Shown: positions 10,811 through 23,191, numbered from the stretch's first letter. The stretch: 64,000 nucleotides of DNA from Sinohyriopsis cumingii (GCA_028554795.2 CM068842.1:53085608-53149607), one strand, 5' to 3'. Numbers and translations: made by a program. The notes: generated from the letters alone by a model not told the origin.

Positions 10811-12668
10811 GTAATCAGTGGACAGGATCACTAGAGTTAAATGGCCTACCACTAGCCATGGTTCTGATCACCCTGTCTACACCTTTGTGGATTGAACAGC
10901 TATATTCAGAGTTCCCACGCTACTGGGAAATCGGGAAAAAGTGTGGGAAAAAGATAACTTTTTCCAGTCCGTGAAAAGTCCTTGAATTTTGCAAATATTA
11001 ATGAAAGTAGGGAAAAACCAGTGAATTTTTCTCCACAACTTGACACCAGAAACAATTATTTAATTGTAACTGAACTGATCGTGAGTTAAATTTATCGAGT
11101 CCTAACCAGAATATTAGGAGGTTGCAGTATGAATCATTTAGGTGCTTGCCATAAATATATTTGTTGAGACAATCCAAACGCTCATTGGATAAGTTTCATC
11201 TAGTAGACTTTTTGTTTCACAGCTCAATATCCGTACTTTATTAATTTTTATGGAAATTATGAAAACCAGTCTAGCATCACATGGTGGTGTTAAAGCATAG
11301 CCGCTGGTAAGCTATCTTACGGTGGCAGCAGATTCCAAATTTTTTATATGTAATTGCTATGAACTTACACTTCATCCTAAATGTCCATATATGAAAAATG
11401 GGGTTGGAATATTCGGAGGAAAAGCGGATTAGAAAAATGTCGAATCTCTGAGCTGATCTTCGGTGCGAAATTATTACACAGTGACTTGTAGCTTGAAGCA
11501 TTGGTTTCAGATCTTAAATGGACCGCAGGAGAAATGGGAAATTGTCGTCCCTTTTATTATATATTAAGAAATGATAAGAGCCCATGTATCAATACAGGTT
11601 TGGGGACTGGTTTATTGAAGTACAAAAAGACAAGTTGATTTTACAGAAATTTCAGCCCTTGTTTATACAACAATATATACTTTTGAAGGTCTTTTGTCAA
11701 AATTTAAATCAACCCTTTTGTAAATGTCTTTGAATAATGGAATTTTTAACCAAATCGTCTTAAGGAGTTTTGGTTGCTTGAAAAATCTTGTTTGAGATTT
11801 TATTGGCACACACAAATTCAGGGTTAAAATTTTCGTTACAAGATAAGATTCTAATACTTTGCAGTTATTGGTTTTTTTTTTTCATACTGTGATAGGAAAT
11901 GCTTACTTTGTATAACATGCACATATATTGCTCTAGAATTCTTTAGAATTAAAGGTTTGAAAGGAAACAAAATAATTTATCCTCATTATGTGGTTTCCAT
12001 GTAGCAACATAATGCAGGTCAGCAAAGTAAAGTTAGAATTTGTATTCTGTATATTGAAATGGCTTTAAATGCCAATTTATAGGAATATAGTCAGATTTGT
12101 TTCGTGTGACTCATTTTGCGATTTTGTACATGATCATTTCTTTTCTGACATATATGTTTTGGAGAGTCTTGAAAGAGAAACATCTTCAGATTTGGAAAAT
12201 GCATGTTTTATAATCCAAAATGTTCTTTAATTCCATTCAGTAATGGTCATATGTTAACCTTGAAAAAATTAATTTCATTCTATAAAAAAAACTGGAAAAG
12301 ACCTGACAATTTATATTTAGAAAAGCGTGGGAACCATGTATACTGGTGTTTTGTCCTAGTGACATCTGTTGGATTTCATGTGTTGCCTCCCTTAGCATAT
12401 AATGCCAACTAACCATCAGCATTGTAGACTGTACATTGGCCAAAAAATAGGGGTGTCAGTTGACCTAAAAGGGATACTTTTTAGGTTTAACATCGAAAGT
12501 TTAACTGTCTATAAGAGTGAAACCATTACAGTTGTATTTGAGTGAAAGGTATTTGTGCAAAGCAAACAAGCACTGGAAAATTGCTTTTTTATCAGTGCAT
12601 TTAAGTTGTGTGCTCCCATTGTCTCGAACATGTAGGAGCAGTGTTCAAATTTGAACAACTTAATTTTG
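10811..12668. other. Intron sequence, nothing firmly recognised
   Basis: AT-rich, no splice-bounded exon. The stretch around 10900-11040 (CTACTGGGAAATCGGG, GTGAAAAGTCCTTGAATTTT) may be a dispersed repeat, but no second copy occurs in this window. Confidence 0.35.
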
Positions 12669-12700
12669 ATTGGATGCGGTGGCTTGCTGCCGCATCCAAT
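12669..12700. repeat. Perfect 11-bp inverted repeat (hairpin)
   Basis: ATTGGATGCGG at 12669-12679 and CCGCATCCAAT at 12690-12700 are exact reverse complements with a 10-nt loop. The stem is GC-richer than its surroundings. No element boundary or RNA family is recognised. Confidence 0.7.
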
Positions 12701-12939
12701 GAAATTCACAAACCCAAAGCACAGAAATATCTGCTCGATATGCCAAGGTGTAGAGAGGGTTATCGGAACCTTGGCTAGGGGAGATGACCACTCTGGAAGT
12801 TTACAAAGTAGAGTGTCTGGTTTTATTCCATTGATATGAATGAAAGCATTTCAACTCTTCCAAAGCCCCAATATCATAAATAGTTACTTTCTTTTCTTGT
12901 TATTAAAAGATAGAAAACTAATCTCCATCACTATCAAGG

Positions 12940-13172
12940 GTTATTGTTCCATGATATTGGACACATTCAGACATCACAATAGGGAGGACACGAGACAGAA
13001 CAATTACCTTTCTGACCTTTTGGTCGACTTCAATTTCTTGCAGTTGGTAAAAAACCCACCTTTTGTATCAGAAATTATTGTTTGCATTTTGGGATCTGAA
13101 TTCTTATGCCATGCTAAGTCACCAGATCACGTGCATTTTGAAACTGGGATATCCATGAGACAAGACCTGTGA
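12940..13172 (+). mobile_element. LINE endonuclease-domain scrap
   Basis: An open stretch ends with LLVDFNFLQLVKNPPFVSE, then IIVCILGSEF and PDHVHFETG. This resembles the C-terminal part of the apurinic-like endonuclease of CR1-type LINEs: a conserved region around FLQLV-NP, an LD-IL motif (here VCIL) and an SDH motif (here PDH). No reverse transcriptase follows; the sequence runs directly into a minisatellite. It is a truncated relic. Confidence 0.45.
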
Positions 13173-13328
13173 ACTGTGGAAAATTGTACAAAACTTGTAC
13201 TGATCTAACTAGGGATATCCATAAGACAAGACCTGTGAATTGGGGAAAATTATACTGATCTAACTATGCATCTGCCCCTTCATATGGCAGAGGGTGAAAG
13301 GGGGTTTTCAGCCCAGGTCACTTCATAC

Positions 13329-14160
13329 ACAGATACGGAACAGATTTGGTTTAGAAACAGTCAGTAGATTAGGCTTGGAAACAGTCAACAGATTTATACT
13401 GAGAAATGGTAACAGAGTAAGGTTTAGAAATGGTAAATAGATTAGCCTTAGAAACAGTCAACAGATTAAGGTTTAGAAACAGTCAACAGATTAAGGCTTA
13501 GGAACGGTCAGCAGAGTAAGACTTTGAAACAGTCAACAGAGTAAGGCTTAGAAATGGTCAGCAGATTAGGTTTAGAAACAGTCAGCAGATTAAGGCTTAG
13601 AAATGGTCAACAGAGTAAGTCTTAGAAATGGTCAAGAGAGTAAGGCTTAGAAATGGTCAACAGAGTAAGGCTAGAAATGGTCAACAGATTAGACTTAGAA
13701 ACAGTCAGCAGATTAAGGCTTAGATATGGTCAACAGTGTAAGTCTTAGAAATGGACAACAGATTAGACTTAGAAACAGTCAGCAGCGTAAGTCTTAGAAA
13801 TGGTCAACAGAGTAAGGCTTAGAAACAGTCAACAGATTAGGCTTAGAAACAGTAAACAGATTAAGATTTAGAAATGGACAACAGAGTAAGGCTTAGAAAT
13901 GATCAACAGATTAGGTTTTTAAAAATGATCAACAGTTAAAGCTTAGAAATGGTCAGTACATTAAGGCTTAGAAATGGTCAGCAGATTAATACTTAGAAAT
14001 GGTCAGCAGATTAATACTTAGAAATGATCAGCAGATTAATACTTAGAAAAGGTCAGCAGATTAATACTTAGAAAAGGTCTACAGATTAGGCTTAGAAACA
14101 GTCGACAGATCATGCTTAGAAATGGTCAACAGATGAAGGCTGAGAAATGAGCAACAGAAG
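13329..14160 (+). repeat. Minisatellite, ~23-bp unit, about 36 copies
   Basis: Diverged copies of a unit close to CAGATTAAGGCTTAGAAAC plus GGTCAA run head to tail for about 830 bp. Variation is mostly A/G changes (AAACAGTCA versus AAATGGTCA) and ATTA versus AGTA. A local homogeneous block near 13980-14060 repeats the variant with ATTAATACTTAG four times, implying recent expansion there. Confidence 0.9.
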
Positions 14161-14435
14161 ATGAACGTTTATACAACTGAAATGGGAATCTTATAAGGAT
14201 TTTCATTTCAAAAGACTAAATAGAATGGAAGAAAGACGTGGAATTTTAAGTACTGGGTTAATATTGAATTATGGCAATTCCCATTCCCCCTCTCCAGTTT
14301 TTTTGCCTACTCCCATTTCTTTTAGTGACATAGTGGTGTGGGGGGACATCTACTTTAAGATACATTCCTGGCTGCATCTCTGGTTTCTATCTGGACCTGT
14401 TTCAGAAGCTACGGTAGCTCATTACTTTTGATGAA

Positions 14436-14508
14436 ACTGCATTCTATTTGCCCTTTACTATACATTCTATTTGCCCTTTACTATACATTCTATTTGCCCT
14501 TACTACAA
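14436..14508 (+). repeat. Short tandem repeat, 23-bp unit, 3 copies
   Basis: ATTCTATTTGCCCTTTACTA repeated three times with a 1-bp loss in the last copy. Confidence 0.9.
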
Positions 14509-15775
14509 CAAGCAGAATAAGCAAGCTTCATGCTCTTTCAATCAACCTGAACTGTATACATTTAATTCAGTTTCTGTCATGAAGTCATGGTTGTAGCCAT
14601 GATCAAGCATTCAAGGGGCACTGCTTCTTTATCTCTGTTTTACAAGTTTTGAATTGGTGGTTAGGATCAACCTTTTCTAGTTTTTACATCTAAGACCTTT
14701 CAGTCCAAAGAACTCTGTTCAACCTAGTGGTCTAATAGTGGAAGTGAAACTAGCAACTTACCCAGGTCTGTTAGAAGTCTTGTAGGAATCTGACTTCCAC
14801 TGAATTTGCAAGAGCAAAACATATTCCTATTACATGACATATATTCCTGGGGCTAACCATAATCTGTAGGTTATCCATCTGAAGCTGCCTCATACATGTT
14901 AGGAAACTGGAGTCTTGCCCAGACTTGGGCAAAGGGGATGTAATTCCCTCACCCCTTGCCTGTTCTCCTTATGTGTTATGATTGGGTAATGTATTTGAAG
15001 AAGAAACCAATTTTTTAGAAGAACAAATTGGTTTCTTGGATAATATATCACTGATCATAATATGTGTACATTCTCCCAAGACACACACACACAGTTACAT
15101 TCCTGTAGATCATGCACCTCCACTTCAATAATAAGTGATGACTAGGTGGTATATGGCATAACTATCCAATGGGAGACTACTCTTGTCTGACTACCATTTT
15201 AGGCTAGCAGACAACAGTTTAGTACCATTGTTGCTAACAAAACCAAGGATTGTTTTAACAGTTTTTTAGTTTTCTAAGGATTTGTGAGGTTGTGGCATAC
15301 ATCTAATATTGTGATCAGGCTGTTATTATCAAAATTGGTAATTTAAAGACATTACTGTGCTAATTAGTAGGCATGGTTATCTCTAAATTAGTAACAAAGC
15401 ATATATCCACTGGCATTTCAAGTCAGTGTTATATGGCAATTGAGGCAACTCAAATAAATGATGGCAGTAATCCCTCCAGACATGTCAGATGGTAATGTAT
15501 AAGTCATTTAAAGAAAAGAAACATTTAGAATGAACAAAATATTTTTTATTTATTGGGATTCATCAAAATTGTAAAACAGTTTGCCAATCAGAAAAGTAAC
15601 TTTTGTACCAATCATTGATCATGCATTTGATGTCTGCTGCCAGAAAGAAATTTTGTCTTTGTGATCTCTGTTGATGTTTAGAATCTAGGAATAAAGGAGG
15701 TGGATAACTGAATCTGCAGATTTTTTTGCCAAACTGCATTTTTTATCATGCAAAAATGACAATTTATATTTTCAG
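14509..15775. other. Intron of Gene A upstream of exon 15776
   Basis: No exon or repeat family recognised other than the hairpin at 15001-15037. Confidence 0.4.
15001..15037. repeat. Perfect 13-bp inverted repeat (hairpin)
   Basis: AAGAAACCAATTT at 15001-15013 and AAATTGGTTTCTT at 15025-15037 are exact reverse complements around an 11-nt loop. No associated element seen. Confidence 0.7.
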
Positions 15776-15877
15776 TTATTAATGAAGAGTCCCAGTCGAC
15801 GGGTAGTTGATCTGTTCTCCTTTCAGAATACTCCTTTGTATCAGAAGTTTGATTTCACCTCATTAATTGAGAAAAAG
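15776..15877 (+). CDS. Gene A, internal exon (34 codons)
   Basis: A 102-nt open stretch with acceptor TTATATTTTCAG and donor AAAAAG followed by GTACAA. It encodes 34 residues starting LLMKSPSRRVVDLF and ending TSLIEKK in phase 0. The frame and length (multiple of three) match exon 17520-17654, which joins without a shift. Composition (basic SPSRR followed by aromatic and hydrophobic residues) looks like real protein. I do not recognise a domain. The gap to exon 151-261 is long and contains several transposons and possibly missed exons. Confidence 0.65.
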
Positions 15878-16239
15878 GTACAACACTTTATATTAGGAAG
15901 TTGGAAAAAAAATAAATCTGTCTTCAGCTATGTTCTTAATTGTTGTAAAAGGTATCTAATCTGTATATTTCAGTTTCAGTAAATGTTCAGCAGTGTTTGT
16001 GGATATCATTTTGTTACTTTTTGATTACATTTTTGTATATTTCTTCTAATTACATTCGAATATTTATTGTTTAAGTATCAAAGTATTATTAAAACTTACT
16101 TTTTGCCCAATAATTAAAACTTGCCTTTTAAAATACTTTCCTTTTTAAAATAGGTGGAATATTTTATGTTGTCCTTCCATTTGTTACCAGTTTGGTTTCT
16201 GTGCTATAAGTTGAGTTTTTCACTACCAATCTTTGGGGG

Positions 16240-16570
16240 TAACTTGCTCTCATGGAAAGGAGGAATTCTGTGGATTTTGGAATCCAAAGGTGAAAGGTCA
16301 AGGTCACTGTGACTGGAAGATGAAAAATGGTTCTGCACAATAACTCAAGTTCATGTCCATATAACAGTTATTAAGCTTTGTCAATGGCTTGCCTTTGGAG
16401 CCAGAAAAAGCTAAATTGATTTTGACCATAATAGGTCATGGTCAGTCTACAAAATGACTTGAGGTCTCAGCTGTGGGCAGAACCCTGTCAACTTTAGAGA
16501 CAAAAGGTCACAGGACAAGGTCAGTGTGACTGAATAAATAAAAATAGTGTCTGCAAAATAACATCTGTTC
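16240..16570 (+). repeat. Dispersed AGGTCA-rich repeat (2-3 degenerate units)
   Basis: GTGAAAGGTCAAGGTCACTG, TGACTGGAAGATGAAAAATGG and CTGCACAATAAC at about 16280-16345, and a second block at about 16500-16560 (AAAAGGTCACAGGACAAGGTC, AGTGTGACTGAATA, GTCTGCAAAATAAC), are copies of one unit. The same unit recurs at 17220 and 37250-38060. No coding potential; it behaves like a dispersed mobile-element remnant. Confidence 0.7.
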
Positions 16571-16650
16571 TACATTAAGTAAATATTTCATCCAAATTTT
16601 GTGGATGGCTTCTGCTTAGGGGTAGAAAAGAAACCTATTTATTTGGGGGC

Positions 16651-16652
<2 letters not shown>

Positions 16653-16696
<44 letters not shown>
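16653..16696. repeat. (TA)n microsatellite
   Basis: Pure alternating TA for about 44 bp. Confidence 0.95.
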
Positions 16697-16700
<4 letters not shown>

Positions 16701-17159
16701 TTTGTACATATTTTACAAAAATCACCTTAGTAAGAGGACCCATGACATTTTATCTGTTATGCAATTATACCAAATACGACCGATTTTACTAACAATAGAA
16801 ACAACAGAATTTGTCGGAAAGCATGTTTAAATGAAGGCCTTTTAAGTTTTTCATTGATGCGAATTGGCTTCCAGTATGGTTGATTTTACTAGAATATAAA
16901 CTTTCTTCAATGAGGTCTCAAAAACCTTTGGCTGTACCCATGGGTACAGGCAAAATCATATTGGTTTTGGTACTGCTTGATATAAGGTCAGAGTCAGTGT
17001 AGCTTAAAATGGTGTTTTGCTTTCTGCATGGTGTCAAATTTCCATGACCAAATGTTTATCAGATTTCATTGGTAGAGAATCCTCGGGCAAACACAGGAGA
17101 CAGTATTGTGATATTTGGTGATTTTGCCCAATAGGTTGAGCTTCCTGGACCCAGTTTTC

Positions 17160-17265
17160 ATCAAAGTTCAAAAGTCATATGTATTAGGGCAGATAGACCT
17201 CTCTGTTGATTTTTTGGTCTAGAGTTCAAAGGTCAAGGTCACTGAAGCAAAAGTTCTAAGCTTTT
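17160..17265 (+). repeat. Dispersed AGGTCA-rich repeat fragment
   Basis: AGAGTTCAAAGGTCAAGGTC followed by ACTGAAGCAAAAG matches the core of the repeat at 16240, with less of the flanking body. Confidence 0.55.
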
Positions 17266-17519
17266 GTGACTAAAATAAGTATATTATTTATGATCAGTAT
17301 TTTAAGTTATGCATCATTGTATTATTCTTGGAAATAAATAATTATTAATTACTTACATCCATTATATTTCTAAGTTGTACAACCTTTTCCAACAAAGTAT
17401 CAATTAATATAGTAGTCAGTTGAATTGAATAGGTAGAACTGAACTTATTGGAACGTAATGTGATCATATTAAAGGTGTTTTCCTAATGCCGAATGTCATT
17501 AAAATTTTGGATATTGCAG

Positions 17520-17654
17520 ATTTCTCCACGAAACGTTGTACCAGAAGATTTTTTTCCCATGACAGGAGTTAGCTACAGCTATGCTCAAGATGGAAGACAA
17601 ATTTATCCACAAGATGGAAGACATAATGATCTCGATGATGACAGTTTCCCTGAT
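17520..17654 (+). CDS. Gene A, internal exon (45 codons)
   Basis: A 135-nt open stretch with acceptor TTTTGGATATTGCAG and donor CCTGAT followed by GTAAGA. It encodes 45 residues starting ISPRNVVPEDFFPMTG, then a polar segment with two related stretches YAQDGRQ and YPQDGRH, ending in the acidic run LDDDSFPD. It joins the preceding and following exons in phase 0. The repeated QDGR motif suggests a small internal duplication in a disordered tail. No known domain is recognised. Confidence 0.7.
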
Positions 17655-20060
17655 GTAAGATAATCTTCTTCCCTGTAAATGGGTCTCTGTTGTATTGTAT
17701 AACCTGTTATTGTTTCAAGGGGGTATAGCTTTTGCTATATTAACAATCAGTTAGTGTTACATGGAAGTGAATGTCTGTGAAAATTTCATAAATATTAAGA
17801 CCAGACATATTATAATATCCAATGGATTACAATGCAAAATCAAAATGTCTTAAAAGTAGAAGTGTTGGCACTGTGGTAATATTCCACTATTCATTCATCA
17901 GGCCCTTTGTTTTTCCACCCAACCATATTTGTCAGCTGTATATATCATCAACTGAATATTCCTTGATACAGTCTGGCATGTCAACTTTCTAAAATCTGTT
18001 TAATTATCGTCAGCATAGCTAAACCCTTTTCCTTTTCTGGAAAAAGTACTTCACCAAATTAGAATAATGACCACAAAGGCTTGAGAAAATAAGTGCTTTG
18101 TGATTTTGAGCATGTAATGTTTAATGTTTAATTTAATGTTTAATTCTGTAGCTGATGATGACTAATGCAGAAATTACTTTACAAATTTGCTATTTTTTGT
18201 GATCATTTATGTCTTTGTGAGTAATTTGTTTCAGGCATTGTGGGTGAAACTGGTACTGTATTATAATTTTACTAGTGTACTCCCTTTATCAATAAATGTT
18301 GAGAACCAAACAATACCAGTCATACCTAAAATATAAAATTACCCATAATAACTTGTTTAGCTGTAACTACTTTTTACTTGAATTTCTGTTACGTAGATCT
18401 TTGTTTGCTAAAGGTTATACATCCAGCTTACATTGACATTTTATTTACCTGTTCAAAGTAACAGTTTTTCTGTTGTCAGGGATTATAGTTATAATTTAAT
18501 TTTGAGGTACTTTTCAGAAAAACTGGAAGGATATACCCACTCAAACATGTTGTGTTATATTATTGATACTGATACTCTTTACACTGTTAAATTTCTTTTC
18601 CAATGGCAAGTTATTTCTCATGAACTTGAAAAGTATTGATTTCCTGGCTTCAGATTCTTGTATGCATGTAGATATGTATTGATTACTTATTTCAAATGAA
18701 CCTTCATTTAACCCTTTACCTCACAGTGTAAGCAGTTGATATACATGTACCAAAGTTACACAGTGCAGTGTGCTATAAATAAAAGACGCTACCTGTTTGA
18801 CACATAGGTCTGCCTGTTGACTGTTACGAGAGTGTATTATATGTTACATTCAGCATCTGTTATAATCAAGTTACATATTTTTTACACATCTATTATGTAC
18901 AGAAAGATTTAAGAGTAAAATCTGATTGTTATAGCTGTATAATTATTTTTCACAGAAGAATTCTTTATGTGCTTTAAAATCTTGAGAGAACTCATTCATC
19001 GCCAAGCCAGTGAAGCCATGTGACCAGCCATAGCTGCCATTTCTCATACTCAAAATTTACCAGTCCTTTTTCTACATCTACATCACTAAATCACCTGAAT
19101 TTGATAAATTATAAAAACTCAATGATGCCTACATCAATATCAGAACCTTTACCTAAGTTATTGAAGCTTTTATAGTAGTGATTCTAATTGTGCAACTCCA
19201 GAAAATATGTACTGAACTAAACCCGTGACCTTCATTTTGGAGAGTTGAGAATTTGACCCAGTTACTTTAAATAGTAGATTGCAACTAGAGCTTAAACAGC
19301 GACTATGTGATCAGACGTAATGGTCATTCACTTAAATGAATGTAATATCTAAATGGGGGATGTCCACGAATATGGCGCTATGAAAACTGTTTCAGAATGG
19401 ATGATGTTTACAGCAGGCATCCAAACTCACTTCCATGCAAATGGGGTAGAGGCATCCAAAGCAGACCTGCCAACCCTTATGATTATGCCGTAAGTCTTAC
19501 GAAAGTCACCCTTAAAATTTGGACCTATGGCATACAAGCAAAAAGTATGGAAAAATTACCATTGCTAAATTTGTTCCTCCGTGTTTGATTTGGATTTGGG
19601 TTTCATATTAGAATTAGTGGAATTAATCAGGGAACCAGACTGACTTTACATCAGTACCTAAGATGCTTTAAACTGCATCCATTTGTTCATGCAAAGCGCC
19701 TGCATGATCACACTGTTGATTATTGAGTTGTTTTTTTTTAAAAATGGTGTCCAGCAAGCGATGCTTATTTAAGATAAAAAGGAAAATAAGCCTCTTGAAA
19801 AGTGTTAATAATCAACACAGAAGAATAAAAAGGAATATTCTGATCCTTGTGAATTAAAGGAGGAAAGGACACAGTTACGTTTATAGGACATCACTGGTCA
19901 ATTTGAGTATGTCTCATGGTGAGAGATGTGATTGCCATCATACTGTGAGATGGAAAAAGAATTTCCAAGAATTACATCAAGTTAAGAGATAGCAACCAGG
20001 AAAATTGAATGACTTAAGTAGGCCTTTTTGTTTTGTCAGATGTACACTGGAGAAAACAAT
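17655..20060. other. Intron of Gene A
   Basis: No exon supported. The stretch near 18700 (TTTAACCCTTTACC) resembles a piggyBac-type end but no partner end was found. The sequence from about 19740 may be the decayed N-terminal part of the hAT relic that follows. Confidence 0.4.
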
Positions 20061-21365
20061 GGTGTTATTTCTAGATTTAGAGAATCACAGACATGGCTTG
20101 TAGGAATACATTGTCATGCTCATCGTTTGGAATTGGCTTACAAAGCTGCCATTGCAAAATAGCCTATCCATGCAAAAGTTGAGGAGCTGTTAACAGGACT
20201 TTACTATTTTTAGCAGAATAGCCCTTTAAAAAGAAGTGATTTATTAAGTGCATGTGAGGTGCTGGGAATCACCAAGATAGTCCCTACTCATGTTTGTGGA
20301 ACTAGATGGTTGGCACATTGGCAGAGGGATTTGGACAATTTGACGAAATCATATCCAGCACTAGTCAGCCACCTCCAGACATTGACTAAAACTGATCGGC
20401 CTTCACCTAGAAGACCTGAAGCTACTAGGAAAGCAGCTGGCTATCTGAAAATGTTGCTAGATCTGCATCTTGTTAATTATTTCCACTGCTTCACAGACGT
20501 CATAAATTTACTGTCCAAGTTGTCATTGTTTCCTCAAAATGAGTCTTGTTTGGTGACTGAAGTGTACCTGAGAGTTCTTGCAACTATTGGTGTCTTGGAA
20601 GAGTTGAAATTAAGAAATGGACCTAGGTTAAGAATGTTTCTGCAGGATATTGGTAATGGACCTATAAAAGAATTTCATGGTTTTGGAGTAAAAGAGCCAA
20701 GTTCCCTAACATCAGTGCAGTTATCACTTCATGCTAGAGAGGACATGAATAACAGTTTAGCAGAACACTTGGATACCCGATTTGACAAACAGCATGGTGA
20801 TGTATTGAAAGCCAATCATTTTGCAGATTTTCATTCATGGCCAATAGACTCAAATCATATTGGATTTGGTGATGTGGATGTTACTACTCTGCTGGAACAT
20901 TTTTCCCCAGTCATGACAATGGCAGGCTTCTATCCAGACAAGGTTGAAGAGGAGTGGCAACTCTTGAAAAGTTTAATTTATGCTTTTGGATGTCAGGTAG
21001 AGAACTTACAATGGTGTGATGTTAACAAGAGATTTCAAGAAGGTCCCACTAACATTCTGGTGGATATTGTGTTGACCCTTCCATCCTCGTCTGCAGATGC
21101 AGAGTGGGGATTCAGTGAATTGAAAATGACGAAATCTGATTTTAAATGCAGATTGCGCAGCAGTGTATTGAATGATTTGTTAACGATTCACTTTTTAAGT
21201 GAAGACATTGCTTATTATGATACAGTGTCAGCTATATATATATATATTTATGGAACTCTTGTGGGCCAAGACCACTGTATATGGAGGACTATTCAGAATC
21301 GGATGGAGAAGATTATGATTTGGGACAAACTGATGGCAAATCAATATAATTTATATCTTGTATAA
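20061..21365 (+). pseudogene. hAT/ZNF862-like transposase relic with a 368-codon open stretch
   Basis: In one frame the sequence contains WLVGIHCHAHRLELAYKAA, in-frame TAG stops at 20160-20162 and 20211-20213, and then an uninterrupted stretch to the TAA after 21362. Recognisable parts are HCHAHRLELA and GTRWLAHW, typical of the hAT-like domain in ZNF862/KIAA1586-like proteins, and near residues 260-320 of the open part a C-terminal dimerisation segment (ILVDIVLTLPSSSADAEWGF, then KMTKSD and a run with RLRSSVLNDLL). The extreme C-terminus includes an IYIYIY run from a short (TA)n insertion. The stops, and the lack of a recognisable N-terminal zinc finger, mark it as a pseudogene. It lies inside an intron of Gene A on the same strand. 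Confidence 0.75.
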
Positions 21366-21740
21366 ATCTTTATTGTTGTGTAAAGTACATGTATTTTGAG
21401 GACTAATGGATTTTGCTGTGGACTAGTATGTCTTTTGTCCTGTTAGTCCGCTTGACTAGTTAATAAGAGTTAGTTTTGAACCCTGTATCAGATACCAATA
21501 CTGAGAGTGACAGTTTGGCTGATAAGCTTCGAGAATGCAGAGTAAATTGGATTCATTATGATTCCAGATAAAAATGTTGGCTTCATATTGACCAAAACAA
21601 GAAATAAGACTTCATTTTTTGTAAAACTAAAACAATTTAAATAAAATGTTTATGATGGCCTTTTGTGTGCACACTGTATTATGTCACTTATTATAGGTTC
21701 TTTTCACTAAGAGCTTATGAAACTAATTTTGTGATAATAT

Positions 21741-21930
21741 CAGGGCTGTTCCTGTAAAACATACATGGGACCCAGGGAAGGCACTTTTAATGTAGGGTAT
21801 GCGCCCATATATGCAATTGAGAATTTTCTTCTGATTTTAATATGAACTCTCTGAAACCAGAGTACCCTGGCATATATTTTAAGAAAACTGCCTTCCCTGG
21901 GTACCATGTATGTTTAAATGGAACAGCCCT
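21741..21930. mobile_element. Short MITE with ~42-bp terminal inverted repeats
   Basis: The left end CAGGGCTGTTCC, AACATACATGG, ACCCAGGGAAGGCA and the right end TGCCTTCCCTGGGT, CCATGTATGTT, GGAACAGCCCT are near-perfect inverted repeats around a ~100-bp AT-rich core with no coding potential. The CAGGG-type end is hAT-like. I could not confirm a target-site duplication, so the superfamily is tentative. Confidence 0.75.
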
Positions 21931-22003
21931 CAGTGAGAAATACTAGTATTAATGCAATAGTTTTAAGGAATTTAATGTAAATATTCATGGTTGTGGTGAT
22001 ACT

Positions 22004-22095
22004 AAAGTAATAGGCATGTGATAAGTTCATGTTATATTGGTAATAAGCATGTAATAAGTTCATAATGTCAAAGTAATAAGCATGTAATAAGTTCA
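22004..22095 (+). repeat. Tandem repeat, ~30-bp unit, 3 copies
   Basis: AAGTAATAAGCATGTAATAAG plus TTCA repeats three times with small changes. Confidence 0.85.
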
Positions 22096-22154
22096 CAGTA
22101 AATGTTGCATAATAGGCATAGTCACCAGAAAGTTAGAAGAGATGCATAGATCTG

Positions 22155-22305
22155 ATTCTAAGGGGTCTTTTTAACACACTGGTTTATGAAAGGGCCTCTA
22201 AGGGTCCTTTTTAACATAGTGGTGCATTAAAGGGCCTTTAAGGGCCCTTTTTGACAACACTGGTTTATCTAAGGGCCTTTGAGGGTCCTTCTTGACAATA
22301 ATGGT
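22155..22305 (+). repeat. Tandem repeat, ~41-bp unit, 3-4 copies
   Basis: Units contain AAGGGCCTTTAAGGGTCC and TTTTTAACACACTGGTTTAT. Each holds a partly palindromic AAGGGCCCTT core. Confidence 0.8.
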
Positions 22306-23191
22306 TGATTGAGTACTTCCTATTAAAGGCAATGACTCAAATTTGACATGAATCAGAGTTTCTAAAAATATATACATTTAACTTGTTAATGTTTTTTTAA
22401 AAGTCTTTCAGAGCAAGGTAATTGTACTATATATAGCATTTTTCAATAGCTTGCGTTGGACTTGATGCATACTATTTCCAGGCAGCACTGAAGATTTCTA
22501 TAATAGATTATTATTTGAGTTGGGTATTGCAACCTGACACATGTCAAAGATTTTACATAATTAGTGGATGACAGTTTCCTGGCCCAACTTGCTGGACATC
22601 TAAAAATCATTGTTTTGCAAGTGAAATTCATGAAGTATCACAGTTTTAACATTTTTCCCAAACTATCGATGAAGGGCAAGTAAATCTAAATTGAAAGTGT
22701 CAACTCCAGATAATGCACCCTTGAAAAGAGTTGCTTTTAAATTTAATCACCAGAAGTGAAGGTTGATGCACTGACATTTCTAGTAATTTGGCAAGACATT
22801 TCATATTCCTTTTAGATGATCTACCTGGGAAGCAGATCCAGAACTTGGCGGGTGATATAACATATTTTATTTGGATCAGTACACTTTTAACTTGTCAACA
22901 TGAACATATACAAGAGTGGCCTTCCATTGTGCTCAGCATGACTTTGTCCTGAGTGATGTAAAGATTTTGCATAATGGTCCACACTTGTTTATGAACACCT
23001 GGAAATTGTTATTTGGATACATTCTGGGAGTCCATATACAACTGTACCCAGATGATATCAGACTGCTTTGCATGCTTCAGTTATGACCTGGTTTTATTCA
23101 TACATTGCTTTCAATTAATACAGCTCATAAGCTTGTCCTAGTGTAATTTAATTTTGTAACTTTCACAAGACATATTTCATTTATATTTCAG
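22306..23191. other. Last intron of Gene A, 3' part
   Basis: No exon or repeat recognised. It ends in the acceptor TTATATTTCAG at 23191. Confidence 0.45.

Noticed and set aside
12840..13172. 110-codon open frame as a host gene
   Set aside because: Its C-terminal half resembles a LINE endonuclease domain and it has no exon structure; annotated as a relic instead.
18700..18740. piggyBac-type end (TTTAACCCTTTACC)
   Set aside because: No matching inverted end with TTAA was found within a plausible distance.
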